Source: Pleurostoma richardsiae (lineage: Eukaryota > Ascomycota > Sordariomycetes > Calosphaeriales > Pleurostomataceae). Taken from it: DNA of 64,000 nucleotides. Both the position numbers and the translations under genes were made by a program. A model generated the notes under the pieces. That model made no database searches. It saw only the letters and a program-made list of their open reading frames with translations, and was not told where the DNA came from. Location of the stretch: positions 62,001 to 126,000 of the forward strand of contig JANBVO010000002.1 in assembly GCA_030052745.1 (NCBI GenBank), read 5' to 3'. Shown one piece after another: positions 10,411 through 22,038 of this stretch (position 1 is the stretch's first letter; each line of letters begins with the position of its first letter).

Positions 10411-12359
10411 CTTGTCTAATGCACAAAGAGAGTCCAAAGGCCGAATCAAGGATACAGAAACCAGTATACGCGCAACAGAAGGCCGCCGCGTATCAAGAAG
10501 AGTTTGGGTCGGAAAGGGGCTCGCCTGATACGGCGAGGCTGGCGAGCATCCTATATAGCCCTGGCGCCGGACAGGCACAGTCACTGCGAGGTCGGTCTAC
10601 TATGACTGACGTTCCGGTAAGTCACCGCCTCCCGGGTTGAGCAACGCGCGGCGCCTGAAACTCGGGATCTGGACGACAGAGTACGACGTGGTCCCGGCGC
10701 GGTGGGCACTATGCAGGTCCGGGGGCGCACAAATGTCGTGACTAGATTGGATAATGGCTCGATGGTCTGACTTGAGAGGTCCCGGATGGCTAGTGGCCAA
10801 GGTGGGCTCATCCGCCCACGCCGAGACGGTGAGTGGGCACAGCGAAGAAAAGGCAACGCAGATCCGCCCAGGCCGGAGTCTGACGGAGCGACGGGGCTGA
10901 CTGTATCGGCTCCGACTCGTGTATCTCTCCCTGCTTTCGGTAGCTCGTAGCTTCGTACTGGTGGGTGGATGGCCAGCTTGGCTGTTGCGACCGGCTCGTC
11001 CAACCTACAACGTGGTGTCGAGGCAGTCAGAGAGTGAACAATTGCACTCGTCGGGCTGCTGAGATAAGATCACCAACCGCGACTCGGCGGGAAGCGAAAG
11101 GGAGAGTAGATAAGGCGGCCTGACCGACTGATAAATCCATAACAGAAACATGTCATTTCTATGTGGCTACATGATATAATATTAGCAGATATTGACAAGG
11201 GCCCGCTTGTCCTGTGGACATCGTCTGACATCAGCAGCAGAGAAATGACGAGCCTCTCCACTGGACTTGGTTTTGCTTGGCCGAGAGGACGACATGCCAT
11301 CGGACACGGCGCAGAGGATGCTCGACCATCACGAAATATTCATTTCACTCCCACGGGTTGAGGCCTCTCACCAGCTTTCTCTGGTCCTAAAGACTGCAAG
11401 GTGACGATGCCCATGCGCAAGAGGCGGGGACCCTGAGTCGAGTGCCTAGCCGGCCTAGCACAATTACTTATCAGCTAACAGAAGAGCCGGAGGCCTGGGG
11501 GGAGGTTGCATCAGCGGTAAGGTACTTCTGCTAAACAACTTGCCCATCACAGCTTCAACCGCCAACAGGTGGTTCGATGTGTGTTGGCAACTCAAACGAT
11601 AAGATAACTTCTGACACGGAATGCTGATCCTATCAACAGGCATGAAGTCATAAAACATTCTTCGGGTAATGGACCTGTTTTAAGGACCTGAAGGGTTAGC
11701 ACAGAGAAACTTCCCGACTCTGGAACCCAGAGTTTTGCTTCGGAAAGGCACCTAGGAGATCTTTGCCTGCCAACCATTTGAAGGCGTCCTCTCTCCCGCG
11801 TGCCCGGGGTTAAATATGTGAAGAGAGCTGTTCCTATCCCTGTCGCCGAAGCGGTTTATTAAGGTCTTGCTTGTTGGGAGCAAGCATCTTCTTCACCTTC
11901 GGGCAAAACAGGCTCACCGGATGCATTTTACTTCCGAATATGCCGAAGCGAATGCCATTCACCAGACTTTTAAAAATGCTTCCGGGACAGCTGATGACAA
12001 ATGAGCGCAACACGACATGCGATAGGCCACGTCGGTTCATCCAGGTGTCGATTATGCGATGCCATATTAATCAGGAGGAACAAAGAGGAGGTAGCTGCAT
12101 TACGTGCTTCAAGGACTCCGTGACGAGGCCCACCTGTTCAGGCCGAGCGTCTCGAGAAGCCGTGCTGCATGATCAATCCTTCCGGGGCTGCCTGAAGTTA
12201 TATAAAGGGGGGGAGCGCCTTCAAGTAGGAAGCGTCATGAAGCCAAAGCAACAACTAGACTCGAGAACAGTCAGGTCCAACTCTCTTTTCACTCGACAAA
12301 TCTGATCCTTTTCCAACAGTTATAAACTTCCAGTCCACGGTTGATACATATCAGTGACA
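10411..12359. other. 1.9-kb gene-free region ahead of the NmrA-type reductase
   Basis: No supportable coding sequence was found. The middle (about 11140-11200) is locally AT-rich. The right end contains a good TATA box (12199-12206) and CT/CA-rich leader sequence for the downstream reductase. The first part must include the divergent promoter of the F-box gene. Confidence 0.5.
12199..12206 (+). promoter_or_regulatory. TATA box of the NmrA-type reductase gene
   Basis: TATATAAA followed by a run of G lies about 155 bp upstream of the ATG at 12360. Fungal genes with canonical TATA boxes tend to be strongly inducible, so this suggests regulated, high expression. The transcription start itself is not visible. 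Confidence 0.6.
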
Positions 12360-13333
12360 ATGTCCACAATCCAGAAGGTCGCCATTGTAGGGGTGAGTTA
12401 CACTCCCGTCATTCCGGGTCCCGCCGCGCATATGATTGACCCATCGCTTAGGGTAATGGAGCGCTCGGCGCACCAGTCCTGAAGGCGCTCCTCGCAGCTG
12501 GCTTCGAGGTCACTGCGCTCTCGCGCGCTGCCGGCAAAGTGGCCGCGCAGCCACACCTGACAGAGGTCGTGATCGACTTCGCAGACCATGCCGCGCTGGT
12601 GTCCGCGCTAAAGGGCCTGGACGCCGTGGTGTCCACAACCGGAAACCAGAGCGGTGATGTGCAGATCGCCCTCGTCAACGCTGCCGTGGAAGCAGGCATC
12701 AAGCGGTTCATCCCCTCAGACTTTGGCAGCGACCTCCAGCATCCCGAAATCCGCTCGCTGCCCGTGTTTGCCGAGAAGATCAAGGTCCAGGAGTTGCTGA
12801 TCCAGAAGTCCAAAGAGACGTCGCTCACCTACACCTTCATTAACAACAACGCCTTCCTGGACTGGGGCCTGGAGCACAAGTTCATCCTGGATCCTGTCGA
12901 CCGCAAGGCGACGCTCTGGGACGGCGGCGAGCACCTCGTCACCCTCACGAGCTTGGCGACCGTGGGTCAAGGGGTTGTGGGAGTACTGAAGCACCCCGAG
13001 GAGACGAAGAATCGGGTGGTGTACATCCAGGAGGTGGCGGTATCGCTGAAGAAGCTCGTAGGCATCGTTCAGGAGGCTGCGCCTGGGCACACGTGGGCGG
13101 TGACGGTGGGCGACAGCAAGGAGGCCGCGACGAAGGCGATCGAGGCACTTTCGAACCACGTGTACGAACCTTGGGTGTTCCTCCACCAGATCTTCCGCGC
13201 GGCTGCGGGGAAGGGAGGCTGGGCACACTTTGAGAAGAATGACAACAAGCTCCTGGGGGTCAAGGAGCTCGACGACGAAGAGCTGAAGAAGGCCGTCAAG
13301 GAGACCCTGCAGAAGATACCTGGTGCCATCTAA
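12360..13333 (+). CDS. NmrA/isoflavone-reductase-like NAD(P)-binding protein
   Basis: Two exons, 12360-12392 and 12452-13333, give about 304 residues. The intron (GTGAGT...GCTTAG, phase 0) interrupts the Rossmann glycine motif, which spliced reads VAIVGGNGALGAPVL. This NmrA-like short-chain reductase fold is shared with isoflavone and pinoresinol reductases and with HSCARG-type redox sensors. Residues VVSTTGNQ follow strand 4, and IKRFIPSDFGSD is the typical post-Rossmann block. AEKIKVQELL carries the Lys found at the catalytic position of the reductase branch (family knowledge; which Lys is catalytic here is inference). It ends with a Lys/Glu-rich helix. The substrate is unknown; such genes are common in fungal stress and secondary metabolism. 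A clear TATA box lies upstream. Confidence 0.88.
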
Positions 13334-13989
13334 GTACGGCTGTGACAGTCCATAGTCAGCAATAGTCACTTGAATGGAAGCCCTCATTGGCAAGCTAGCA
13401 CTGTAGAGTCTTTGCCCGGAACATTGCAATGGGTGCCGTTCAGGCTATTCAGTCAACCACCCCGCAAGTTGACAACCTCGTCACTCAAGGAGTAGATTGG
13501 GGTCTGTTGTGGGGAAGAAACAAGCATATTCACTCCGGAGAAGTCGTGAAGAAATTCCATCAATAACAATTGCAGGCGGACCAAAGCCAAGATGCGGAGG
13601 CGGAGTCGTTGGAATCTGGCACCGCTTTCCCCCAGGTTCCTCATAGACCCTAACTGGCCTGACTTCTCCAAATCTCGGCAAATCCTTTCAGCGGCAGTCC
13701 CAGAAGGCATGAGAATAGGAAAAGATCGGCTGCCCTTTTTTTTTGACCTGATAGGCGGACCTAAAGGCTCCAGATTCCCGTCGCCAAGCTGCCGGGTCCC
13801 CAGGGATGCTATCGACTATGGTCTAGGAGCCGAGGCGCCTGAAGACGGGAATCACGGGATCTATCAGCTTCCCAAGATTTGATCGTAGACGCGATGATTC
13901 TATTTAATATCTATGGAGTGAGCTGGTTCCTGTCCGTGACGCTCTCAGTATAATGCGGGCCTCGAAATCGACCGCTGGCTAGTAGCATC
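13334..13989. other. Intergenic region upstream of exo-polygalacturonase
   Basis: No gene seen. A TATTTAATA-like sequence at about 13900-13910 lies 80-90 bp before the exo-polygalacturonase ATG and may be its TATA element. Confidence 0.45.
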
Positions 13990-15598
13990 ATGAGGTTCTT
14001 CACCCTAGGGGCCTTCTTTTCGGTCGTCGCCTCAGCCACTGCCAATAAGCTCCCGGCCGGGGTGCCGCGCTCACTCTCCGAGTTCAGAGACAAGCATCCC
14101 TACAAGCCCCGCCACGTCTGCACTCGCAAGACGGTGAAGATCCGGGCGTCCAAGGACGGCGCCGACGATGTGTCCGATGAGTTCGTGCAGGGCCTGCTGG
14201 AAGCCAACAACGGCGGTACAGTGTACCTCCCAGCCGGAAAGACGTTCATCATCGGCAAGCCGCTGGATCTGACATTCCTGAACGACGTCCATGTCCGTCT
14301 GGACGGCGAGATCAAGTTCATCAACGACACGGCGTACTGGCAGGACAATGCATTCCATCACCCGTTCCAGAACAGCATCATGTTCTGGAAGTGGGGCGGT
14401 AAGGACATCAAGATCTACGGCACTGGCGCGTTGAACGGCAATGGCCAGCGCTGGTGGAATGAGTTCGCCGGGCTGGAGATCCTCGATCCCGACAACAACT
14501 ACCTACGGCCGGTCCTCTTCTACGCCGAGAACGCGACGAACCTTGAGGTCGAGGGCATCCACTTGAAAGACTCACCCTGCTGGACGAACTTCATAGTTAC
14601 CTGTGAGCAGAGCCCTGTCGGTGATGAGACTGCGAGTTTAGACTAACGATCACCGCAAAGCCAAGGGCATCTCCTTCAGGGACGTCATCTGCACGGCGGA
14701 GTCGAACAACGCCACCGCGCTGCCTAAGAATACCGACTTCTTCGACTCACTCAACGTCGAGGACGTCGTGGTCGAGCGAGCCTGGGTCAACATTGGCGAC
14801 GATTGCTTCTCGCCTAAGTCTAATGCCACAAATCTTTACGTGAACACCATGTACTGCAACGGCAAGACACAAGATCTTGCGAAGAGGAAGGTGCGCCCAC
14901 ATCACTGACTGTCCACAGGCACACACGGCCAGTCTATGGGCTCGATCGGACAGTACGCCGGCGAGATGAGCTTCATCCGCGATGTGCACATTGAGAACAT
15001 GTGGATGCTGGACGGCCAACACAGTGCACGACTTAAGTCCTGGGCCGGGCCGAATGTGGGATACGGCTTCATCGACAACGTCACGTTCAAGTAGGTCCTC
15101 CTGAATCTCCGACTGGGAGGACAGGCCAGATGCTGACGTCTTCCCAGAAACTTCTGGAACGCAGACAACGAGTACGCGGCATTCCTAGATTCGTGCTACT
15201 TCAATGTGAGCCCTTCCCGCCTCCTGAACCGCCGGCCATGCCGTCTCACGATGGGCCCATAGATCAACGCTTCGACCTGCGCAACGTATCCGTCGCGGGT
15301 GAACGTGACGAACGTGCTGTTTGAGAACTTCTCCGGCTACACGTCGGGTAAGTACGGGCGCGCCGTCGCATCACTAACGTGCAGCTCGAACCCGAGCGCC
15401 ATCTGCGAGAACATTAAGTTCAAGAACTTTACCGTCACGTCGCCGTGCGGCGGGCCGGCCGTCATCATCTGCGATAATATCCAGGGCGGTATTGGGGTGC
15501 CGTGCGTCAACTCAACCAGCCTCGAGGCGACTGTCGCGCTCAAAGACACATGCTCGGTGCCGCTGGCGACGCTGCCGGCACGGCCGTGGAAGGAATAG
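13990..15598 (+). CDS. Secreted exo-polygalacturonase (GH28)
   Basis: Five exons (13990-14602, 14661-14861, 14919-15090, 15148-15205, 15263-15598) give 459 residues with every phase consistent. Residues 1-18 (MRFFTLGAFFSVVASATA) are a signal peptide. The GH28 catalytic motifs are all present: NTDFFDS (Asp230), GDDCF (Asp251, Asp252), THGQSMGSIG (His274) and ARLK (Arg309, Lys311). The NTDFFD form and the long N-terminus fit exo-acting enzymes that release galacturonate from the non-reducing ends of pectin, rather than endo-enzymes (family inference). There are many N-glycosylation sequons (for example NDT, NAT, NVT). Intron 2 (14862-14918) begins with GC instead of GT: AAC-G|GCAAGA...CCACAG|GC-ACA. 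No GT donor nearby keeps the conserved CNGTHGQ block intact. The gene is complete and looks functional. Confidence 0.93.
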
Positions 15599-15849
15599 CA
15601 CGGCAAGCTCATGGGGTTCTGATGGATAGGGCAGGGGAAACGAGGCTGTCATTCTCTGCAGAGATATTGGTGTACAAATCCAGATACATCGTACAAGAAA
15701 TCCTTTTCGTATCCAGAGATGCTCCTCATATATGCGCGGGGCCAATCTTGGCGTCTTCATCTCAATCGGGTGAGAGCTCATCTTCCCGTGACACATGAAA
15801 ATGAACAAGTTTCCGGAAGAAGACCACTATGAGTTTGCTATCTGCTGCT

Positions 15850-16500
15850 TCACAAGACAGCAATGGCGCCAATAAATCCAGCAGCCGCAACGGCGGCGGC
15901 AACGAAGCCAGTCTCGCGAGCAGCATCGTTGGCGGCCGCCGAGGAGCTCGAGCCAGACGACGTAGTAGCCGAGCTGCCCGAGCCACCAGCGGTGGTGGTC
16001 TGTGAAGAGGAGGAGCTTCCGGTGGTCTTGGCGCTGACAGATGCCAAAGACTCCGTGCTCCTGGAGCTGGCAGAGCCGCAAATGTCACTAATGGTGGCAG
16101 TGTCGTACGTAGTGAGTTCGGAGCTGTACTGCGGGCACTCGGACAGGGCGCTCTCAATCTCGGCGCTGTGGGCGCTGTAGAAGCTCAGGACCTCGCTCTC
16201 GTAGCTCGAGTAGGCCGGGGCAATGTCGTCCGGGATGGAGTACGAGCAGGGGTCGGTCACCGTGTAAGTCGCCTCGAAGGACGTGAGCTCCGCAGGAGGC
16301 GTGGGCAGCGCCGAATAGATGGACGCAAGTGCCGTGATACAAGCCATGTCATCTGTTGGGAGAGCCGTGTCGGTGGGCAGCGCGGTGTCAGTCTGGCGAG
16401 CGGCGAGATCGCGTCCGATGGCAAGATGCCCGGGATGGACGGCCAGCTCGGCCGAGACCGACGCAAGCAACGCAGCAGCAGAGAATATCTTGGGGATCAT
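15850..16500 (-). CDS. Ser/Thr-rich secreted protein with GPI-type C-terminus
   Basis: A single exon of 216 residues. It begins with a signal peptide (MIPKIFSAAALLASVSAELA). After a dibasic-like ARQ site comes a short duplication (TDTALPTDTALPTDD), then a compact domain with Cys at MACITA, DPCSYS, SECPQYS and DICGSAS (four Cys, likely two disulfides). Next is a Ser/Thr/Gly tail of about 45 residues. The C-terminal end, ANDAARETGFVAAAVAAAGFIGAIAVL, is a hydrophobic stretch after small residues, as in GPI anchor signals. This is the usual design of fungal cell-wall or infection-structure surface proteins. No enzyme motif is seen. The exo-polygalacturonase gene converges on it from the left. Confidence 0.85.
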   Translation of the reverse strand: MIPKIFSAAALLASVSAELAVHPGHLAIGRDLAARQTDTALPTDTALPTDDMACITALASIYSALPTPPAELTSFEATYTVTDPCSYSIPDDIAPAYSSYESEVLSFYSAHSAEIESALSECPQYSSELTTYDTATISDICGSASSRSTESLASVSAKTTGSSSSSQTTTAGGSGSSATTSSGSSSSAAANDAARETGFVAAAVAAAGFIGAIAVL

Positions 16501-17430
16501 GTTGGCTCGAGTCGTCGAGGCAAGCTTGAGAGGCAGCGGAGGGATGAATCTAACCAGGTCGTAGCGACTGGGACGACTTGTTTAAGGTGGCTCGTAGACT
16601 GGGGAGCAAAGGCATGGAAGCAGCTCCTGGGCAGTGCTTGTTATTTAACAACCCTCACAGGCCCGAGGAGGTGAATGCAAGTCCATTCCTGCCGGACCTT
16701 GGCCTGAGCACCCCGGCGCCAGCTTGGCAGGCCTCCGACAACATCGCAACAAAGAAGCAACTCCTAACCTGAATTTGGGATGGCTTCACGCTCATGATAG
16801 GCCAAAGCTTAGGAAAGGAGTGGCAGAAGACCTCTCAGCCCCGGAAAGTAATTTATCGGGCAAGCCACGCTGAACCTCTCCCCCTGAACAAAGAAACACT
16901 CGCTCTCGAGCGAGCTGGCCGCGGACTGTACGGCTGAGTCTGCGCTAGACCATTTTCTGCCGGCTTTAGCGAACAGGACGCCGAACATATTCCTGACAGC
17001 AGTAGAAACGAGGAGACGATGCAGATACTTACGCCTAAAACGCCAACAAACACCGGTAGCCATCTGGGCCGTTGCGACCTGCAGAGGTTCCCGCACGCTA
17101 CAACTATTGTCGAGCATCGAATGACAAGCCGACATGCGGTGCCGTTCACAGGTGGCGCTTTTGTTCCCCTGGCATTGGCTGAAATATCCAATAGTCTAAT
17201 GCTTGAAGGTGGCTTGGGGCTGAATCCGAAATCCGATCTGGGGTACAGGTCTGCATGGCGTTCTTTTACACGTCCAGATTGGACGCAGAATCTGCCTTGG
17301 CTATCATGTAGGCCTGCCTCTCAGTAAGGAGGACGAGTCAGGACAGACTACTTCAGGTCGACTCTGCTTGACGGCGACAATGCTAAAATGCTCGCGGGAC
17401 GCGACCCAAGTACATTTCAAGGCAGTCGGC
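16501..17430. other. Intergenic region, no gene seen
   Basis: It contains the promoter of the GPI-type protein (an ATTTAA sequence near 16640-16650 is a possible TATA element) and the 3' flank of the DUF7730 gene. Frames on either strand lack any recognisable domain. Confidence 0.45.
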
Positions 17431-18466
17431 CTACCGTTGAGGCAGGTTCTCGCCTTCAAGCACCCTGAGACCCCTTGCATGCGCGACCGGGCACACTAAT
17501 CCGGCGTAAGGCGCTGACATCTTGACTGTCAAGCGGATACCCCTGAAGTCTTCCATCGGCGCCAGCCAGGCGTTGGCAATGTCTTCATCCGTCTGATCAG
17601 AGAGGCGAAAGATCTTCCAACCCGTGAGGATCTCGATGTCGAGATGACGAAGCCCCGGGAAGCTGCTTTTGAACCAGGCCCAGAGCTCGAGATAGTCGGA
17701 CTGGCCGGTGGCGTTGTAGTGTGGCCCGATAGAATCCATCTTCCAGTGGAAGGACACCCGTCGGATGCTAGCAAGGCGCTGGGGTAAGATGAAGTCAGGA
17801 AAGAGCCGCAGGGCAATAGGATCCTGAAAGCGGAACTCGTTTGAGGAGTAGAGGAGCGATACCACTTCGGAGTAGCTGTCAGGCATGTCAGCTGATACGT
17901 ACGCGGTTCTACATGCAGGGACAATGACCAGCCAGTAGCAGAGCCGAGAGTCACACTCACATCAGCCGGCAGGTGAACATGATGGCGATGTCCATCCGGT
18001 GGAAGCGCCTTCGGAAGTCCGACAAGCTACCACGACGGGCGCGCACTGCCATCTCGGGACACAAATCCCGGAGGAGCGATGTGCTGGACGACGAGCAGAG
18101 ACAGTGCCAAACATTCCAACGATGGGTCAGCGGGTAGTAGCGGCCCTCCACGTGGATGACGCGGTCGCCCAAGATGGCGAGGTAGATGCAGTAACGGATC
18201 TCCTCCGGGATGGCGAAGAGGATGCTCCGAGACTGGTCTTCTGTCACCAAGACTTCGCCCGCAGCGGGGACGGCGGTGTCGTTGGACGGGACTAGAGTCA
18301 GCGAGCGCTCTCGGACGGCTGGGAGATGCGGCAGCGTGATAATGGCCGTCCCGTACGTCGTAAACTGCGGCTGCTCGATGCCAGCCTGGGCGGCGGGCGG
18401 CGGCTCGTGCTTCCGCGGTAGGTTCCGGCTCAGGCGCCACTTCAGGTGAAGAAACCGGAAAGCCAT
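17431..18466 (-). CDS. DUF7730 domain protein
   Basis: Two exons (18466-17961, 17875-17431) give about 316 residues. The 85-bp intron (GTGAGT...CTGACAG) joins CRL|IYSEVVSLLYSSNEF, which restores the hallmark DUF7730 block (CRxIYSE..LLYSxNxF). Before it stands an F-box-like entry (FAIPEEIRYCIYLAILGDRVIHV) and an HCLC segment. DUF7730 proteins are abundant in plant-associated and saprotrophic ascomycetes. They resemble F-box-like adaptors with a degraded repeat region, but no biochemical role is established. The ATG at 18466 (MAFRFLHLKW) is chosen; an upstream in-frame ATG at 18583 is possible. Confidence 0.78.
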
Positions 18467-19271
18467 GACTCTCAAGCGTCCCGGAGGGAGGTCACGACGA
18501 GACCTTACTGTCTGACCGAGAAAAGTATCGCGCGAGCATCCAGCCGGACTCGCCTGGGCCAGCCTGCACTGGCTTGCAGTCAAGAATCCAGAATTGGAGG
18601 CAGCGGACAGTGAGGGCGGAAGGTGATCAAAGTCACCAGACGCGGGTGCAGTGCAGCATCTTAGCAGCCCCTTTACCGGCCTCGCTAGGCCGCTTTCGAG
18701 GAGCAGCTCGTGTTATGTGTCCCGAGATCTGGGGGCGGCGGCGCAGACGTCTATGTCCGACGCGAACGTTGCCGTCGACGGGCCGGGCAGGGCAGAAGAT
18801 GCCTGCCTACAGTAGATGGCCGATATGAACGAATGAGCACCAATGCTTTCTCTCGGCGGTCTGTAAGTCACCGTCCGACAGCTCCGACACTGGCACGCCG
18901 GCATCGAGAACCGGCGCTATAGCGTCTGGTCAGGTCAATTGCCTGGTGGGTTTCGGGATCCCGGCGGGGGAAGTACGGCATTGGCGGTTGGAGGACCCCG
19001 CAGTTTGGCAGTTGGCAGGCAGCCTCACCGCCCCGGCAGCGATTGTTTACTTCTTGTAAGTTCCATTGTTTCCAACATTAGGTACCACCTAACGTGCCCT
19101 ACACCGCAGTGCCACGGCACGCATCAAATGCCTAGGTAGCCAGATACACGATGAAACGGCATACAGAGTTCTGAGGTCGCAAAGCCCTGAAACACCGTTT
19201 GGGTTGCATCATCTTCCTTTTTAGCTCGGCTATCTCCATCATCACCGCCACCACCACACGACAATGTCACC
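18467..19271. other. Divergent promoter region: DUF7730 gene / HAUS6
   Basis: No gene seen. TACCT/AGGTA-type motifs occur at 19081-19090 and 19130-19139. The DUF7730 gene reads leftward and HAUS6 rightward from this stretch. Confidence 0.5.
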
Positions 19272-21661
19272 ATGGCTGCAGTCTATTCCAATGCATCGTC
19301 GTCGTCGGCAGCAGCCGTCACCCGCACAAGATCCATTCGCGTGCCCGCAAACACGGGCAAGCCGCTCGCTGCGCAGCCGGCCACAGCATCCTCGGCGAGC
19401 TCCCAGCTGACGGCCAGCTCGGCGGGCAACATCTCCCTCTTCCTCACCAACCTCCGCCTCCTGGATCTCGACCAACACCCCGACTGGCCGGCCATCACTT
19501 CTCTGGCCTTTACCGCCAAGGATTCAACACATGGCCAGAAGAAGCGGATCCAGTGCGTCGAGTGGGCGCTATACCAGCTATTCAGCATATGGGACCCCGA
19601 GGAGACGAGAAGCGTATTTGATCCTGCTCTTACCACCACACAGCTCGTCCATGACCGTCTCTGACCCCGATTCTGCAGAAACTCGAACCTTTCTTCCCAC
19701 CCGCCGATCAGGTGCAATCACTTAACCTCCGCGCCGGCCTCCTACGCGCGCTGGAGCAAGCGAAGAAAAATGCTGTGCTGGGTCGCGATGTTGTGGTCCG
19801 CAAGACCATGCTCGACGAGTGCAGAGGCGAGAGACTCGAGGAGCTCTTGGCCGTCTTTTCGTCCGCCGTGCTAAAGAAGGTCGTTGCTGAACAACAACTG
19901 AATGATTGGCACTCTCCTGCCATCTCACAGACCCTTGCGCTGGAGCATCGCGGCTATTCGGATGACAGAACAGAGCTGTCTGTCTTGGTCTTAGCGCACA
20001 AGGTGTCCCTAGGCAAGCTGCTGCGCGAGAAGACCGCGGCCAGGGCCAAGTTCACGGACTTTTCGGAGTTGCTCGGCATCAAGGAACGCAGTATCGCTAG
20101 GCGCCGGGAGCAGCTTAACGCCAAGCACAAGGATCGAGCGTTGCAGTATGGCCCGGACTCGGTCTCCGACGGAATCGAGCTCGATGTGTGGCGGACCATC
20201 CGCCACAACTGGTCAGGCAATGAGCGGTGGATGGAGACGCTACTTTATGGCGACGCGACGATGCGTAAGGACGGGCTTCTAACGGCTGCTTTCGACCGCG
20301 TGTGGAGACGGGTAGAATCCGGTCGTCTGACCGAGCTAGAAGGCCAACATGGCAGCGGGCTGCTTGAACAGCTGGATGCACGTGTGAAGGCTCAGAGAGA
20401 ACGTCTAGAGAAGTGGGAGAACTTCCGGCAGCAGATGTTCGGCAGGTCGGCCATCGAAACGACCAAGGAGCGACCGAGACCCCTGGGACGGCAGACTGGC
20501 ATTGACTTGGGGTTCGGGGCCCATGAGAGTTTGCGCCTCGGGAGGATGAGTCCCAGGAAACTCCCGAGTAGCAAGCCGACGGAGCTACGAGGCGGTTATG
20601 CGAGTCTACTCGAAGGGCTGCAAAGCGAGCTAAATAGCATTGAAATTGGCTCGGCTCCCATCTCTTTCAGCAGTATCCGTCAGGCTCATTGCCAGCCTAC
20701 AGAAGAGCTCAGTCTTGCGCCGCCTAACAATGGTCAGCAGGCGGAAGAGGCCATATCAGAGCTCAGCGAGCTGGAAGAGGAGCTAGCGAGGATGTCACTT
20801 GCGTCCATGCCGAGGTCGCGGTCGAAGAAGCCCGATGACACCGGCTCGACAGACGAGCCGTCACGAAAGTCGACGCTCCGACTTCATCAAAGATCATCCA
20901 CATTGGCTTCTTCCCACCCACTCCTAGAGGAAGACGAAATTGGCAGCTTCTCGGGCCAAGCAGCTCATCGCTCTCTTCGGAAGTCACCCGCCCAGTCTCC
21001 TGCCCGCGCGTCTACACCTTCGCCGCGAAGACCTACAGTACATTCGGCAGCAGTATCACCAGCAAGGTCACCGACTTGGCGGCCAACCCAGGAATCCCCT
21101 GAACGGCTCATCTCACCCACACAGCAAATGGCAGACCAGATTCTGGCATCCATGGATAACACCTCTCCATCCCCTGTCAAGCAGTCCAAACCACGGCATA
21201 CGCTATCTCTTGCTGAGCGCACCCGCCTTTCCATGGCTCGTCTCTCCCACGTCGCCGGTCTATCTGACGATGAGCCGGACATCGACACATTATCCCCTAG
21301 CCCCATCAAACCCACTCGCTCGTCCCAGTCGCCGGAGAAACTCCTAGCCCACCAAGAAGCCGTGGAGGAACACGAGGATCTAGTAGCGCGCACCCGCCGC
21401 TCCATGGCCAACTTCGAGGTCGCACGACAGAAGGCGCAGCTGGAGCGGAGGCGGTCACAGCGCAAGTCAAGGCAGCCGAGCAGGAGGGCCGAGGGGAGCA
21501 GCTACTTCCCTCCAGTGAACGAGGGTGATGGCGAGGGCGACACCTCGTTGGTGCTGGCGGAGGAACTGATGGGGAAGGAGGACGAGGCGGCGGTTTTTAT
21601 GAGTAGGCCAAAGATCAAGACGAGCCCTCTGGCAAGCCCAACTAGGTTGGTTTGGGAGTGA
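19272..21661 (+). CDS. HAUS6: HAUS augmin-like complex subunit 6 (AugA-type)
   Basis: Two exons, 19272-19613 and 19679-21661, give 774 residues. The phase-0 intron ends with a CTGAC branch and CTGCAG. After a low-complexity Ala/Ser leader (1-55), residues 55-330 match the HAUS6 N-terminal domain, including NLRLLDLDQHPDWPAITSLAF, FPPADQVQSLNLRAGLLRAL and VRKTMLDECRGERLEELLAVFS. Helical, charged segments follow. Augmin recruits gamma-tubulin ring complexes to the sides of existing microtubules, so this subunit should act in spindle assembly. Filamentous ascomycetes keep only part of the complex (AugA of Aspergillus is the counterpart; family knowledge). From about residue 395, and densely from 550, there are nine S-P-x-K/R sites, the Cdk consensus. 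An Arg/Lys-rich helix lies near the C-terminus. Confidence 0.9.
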
Positions 21662-22038
21662 GACCAAGGCTGTGGTATGCCTCCTATTTCGGAAGCTCAT
21701 CTTCAGCCGAGATAGCCTCCGGATGATAATGAGACTCACATATCTGCGTCATGGAGCAAAATGGATTGGAGGTGAAGGAATGAACCGTTGAGCTGAGAAA
21801 TTGGTGATAAGTCTCTCGAGAAGATACTCCTGAAACGGACCTGCTATGCTATCTGGACGAAGACCGCGTATCATAGTAAGACTCTATTTTCACCACGAAG
21901 GCATCGTTATACAGTACATAGTATACAGCCAAATTTTCCATCGGCAGCCGCGCCGCCATCCGCCCTTTGCACGCAACACGCAGCAGCGGCAGTTATACAA
22001 GTCTCAAATCCTGCAAGCCGTCCTACCCTACCACCTTC
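21662..22038. other. Short convergent intergenic spacer
   Basis: Holds the 3' flanks of HAUS6 (plus) and the bS21m gene (minus). Nothing else seen. Confidence 0.5.

Noticed and set aside
11871-12305. 144-codon plus-strand frame before the NmrA-type gene
   Set aside because: It contains the TATA box of the next gene and has no domain. Composition is that of spacer DNA.
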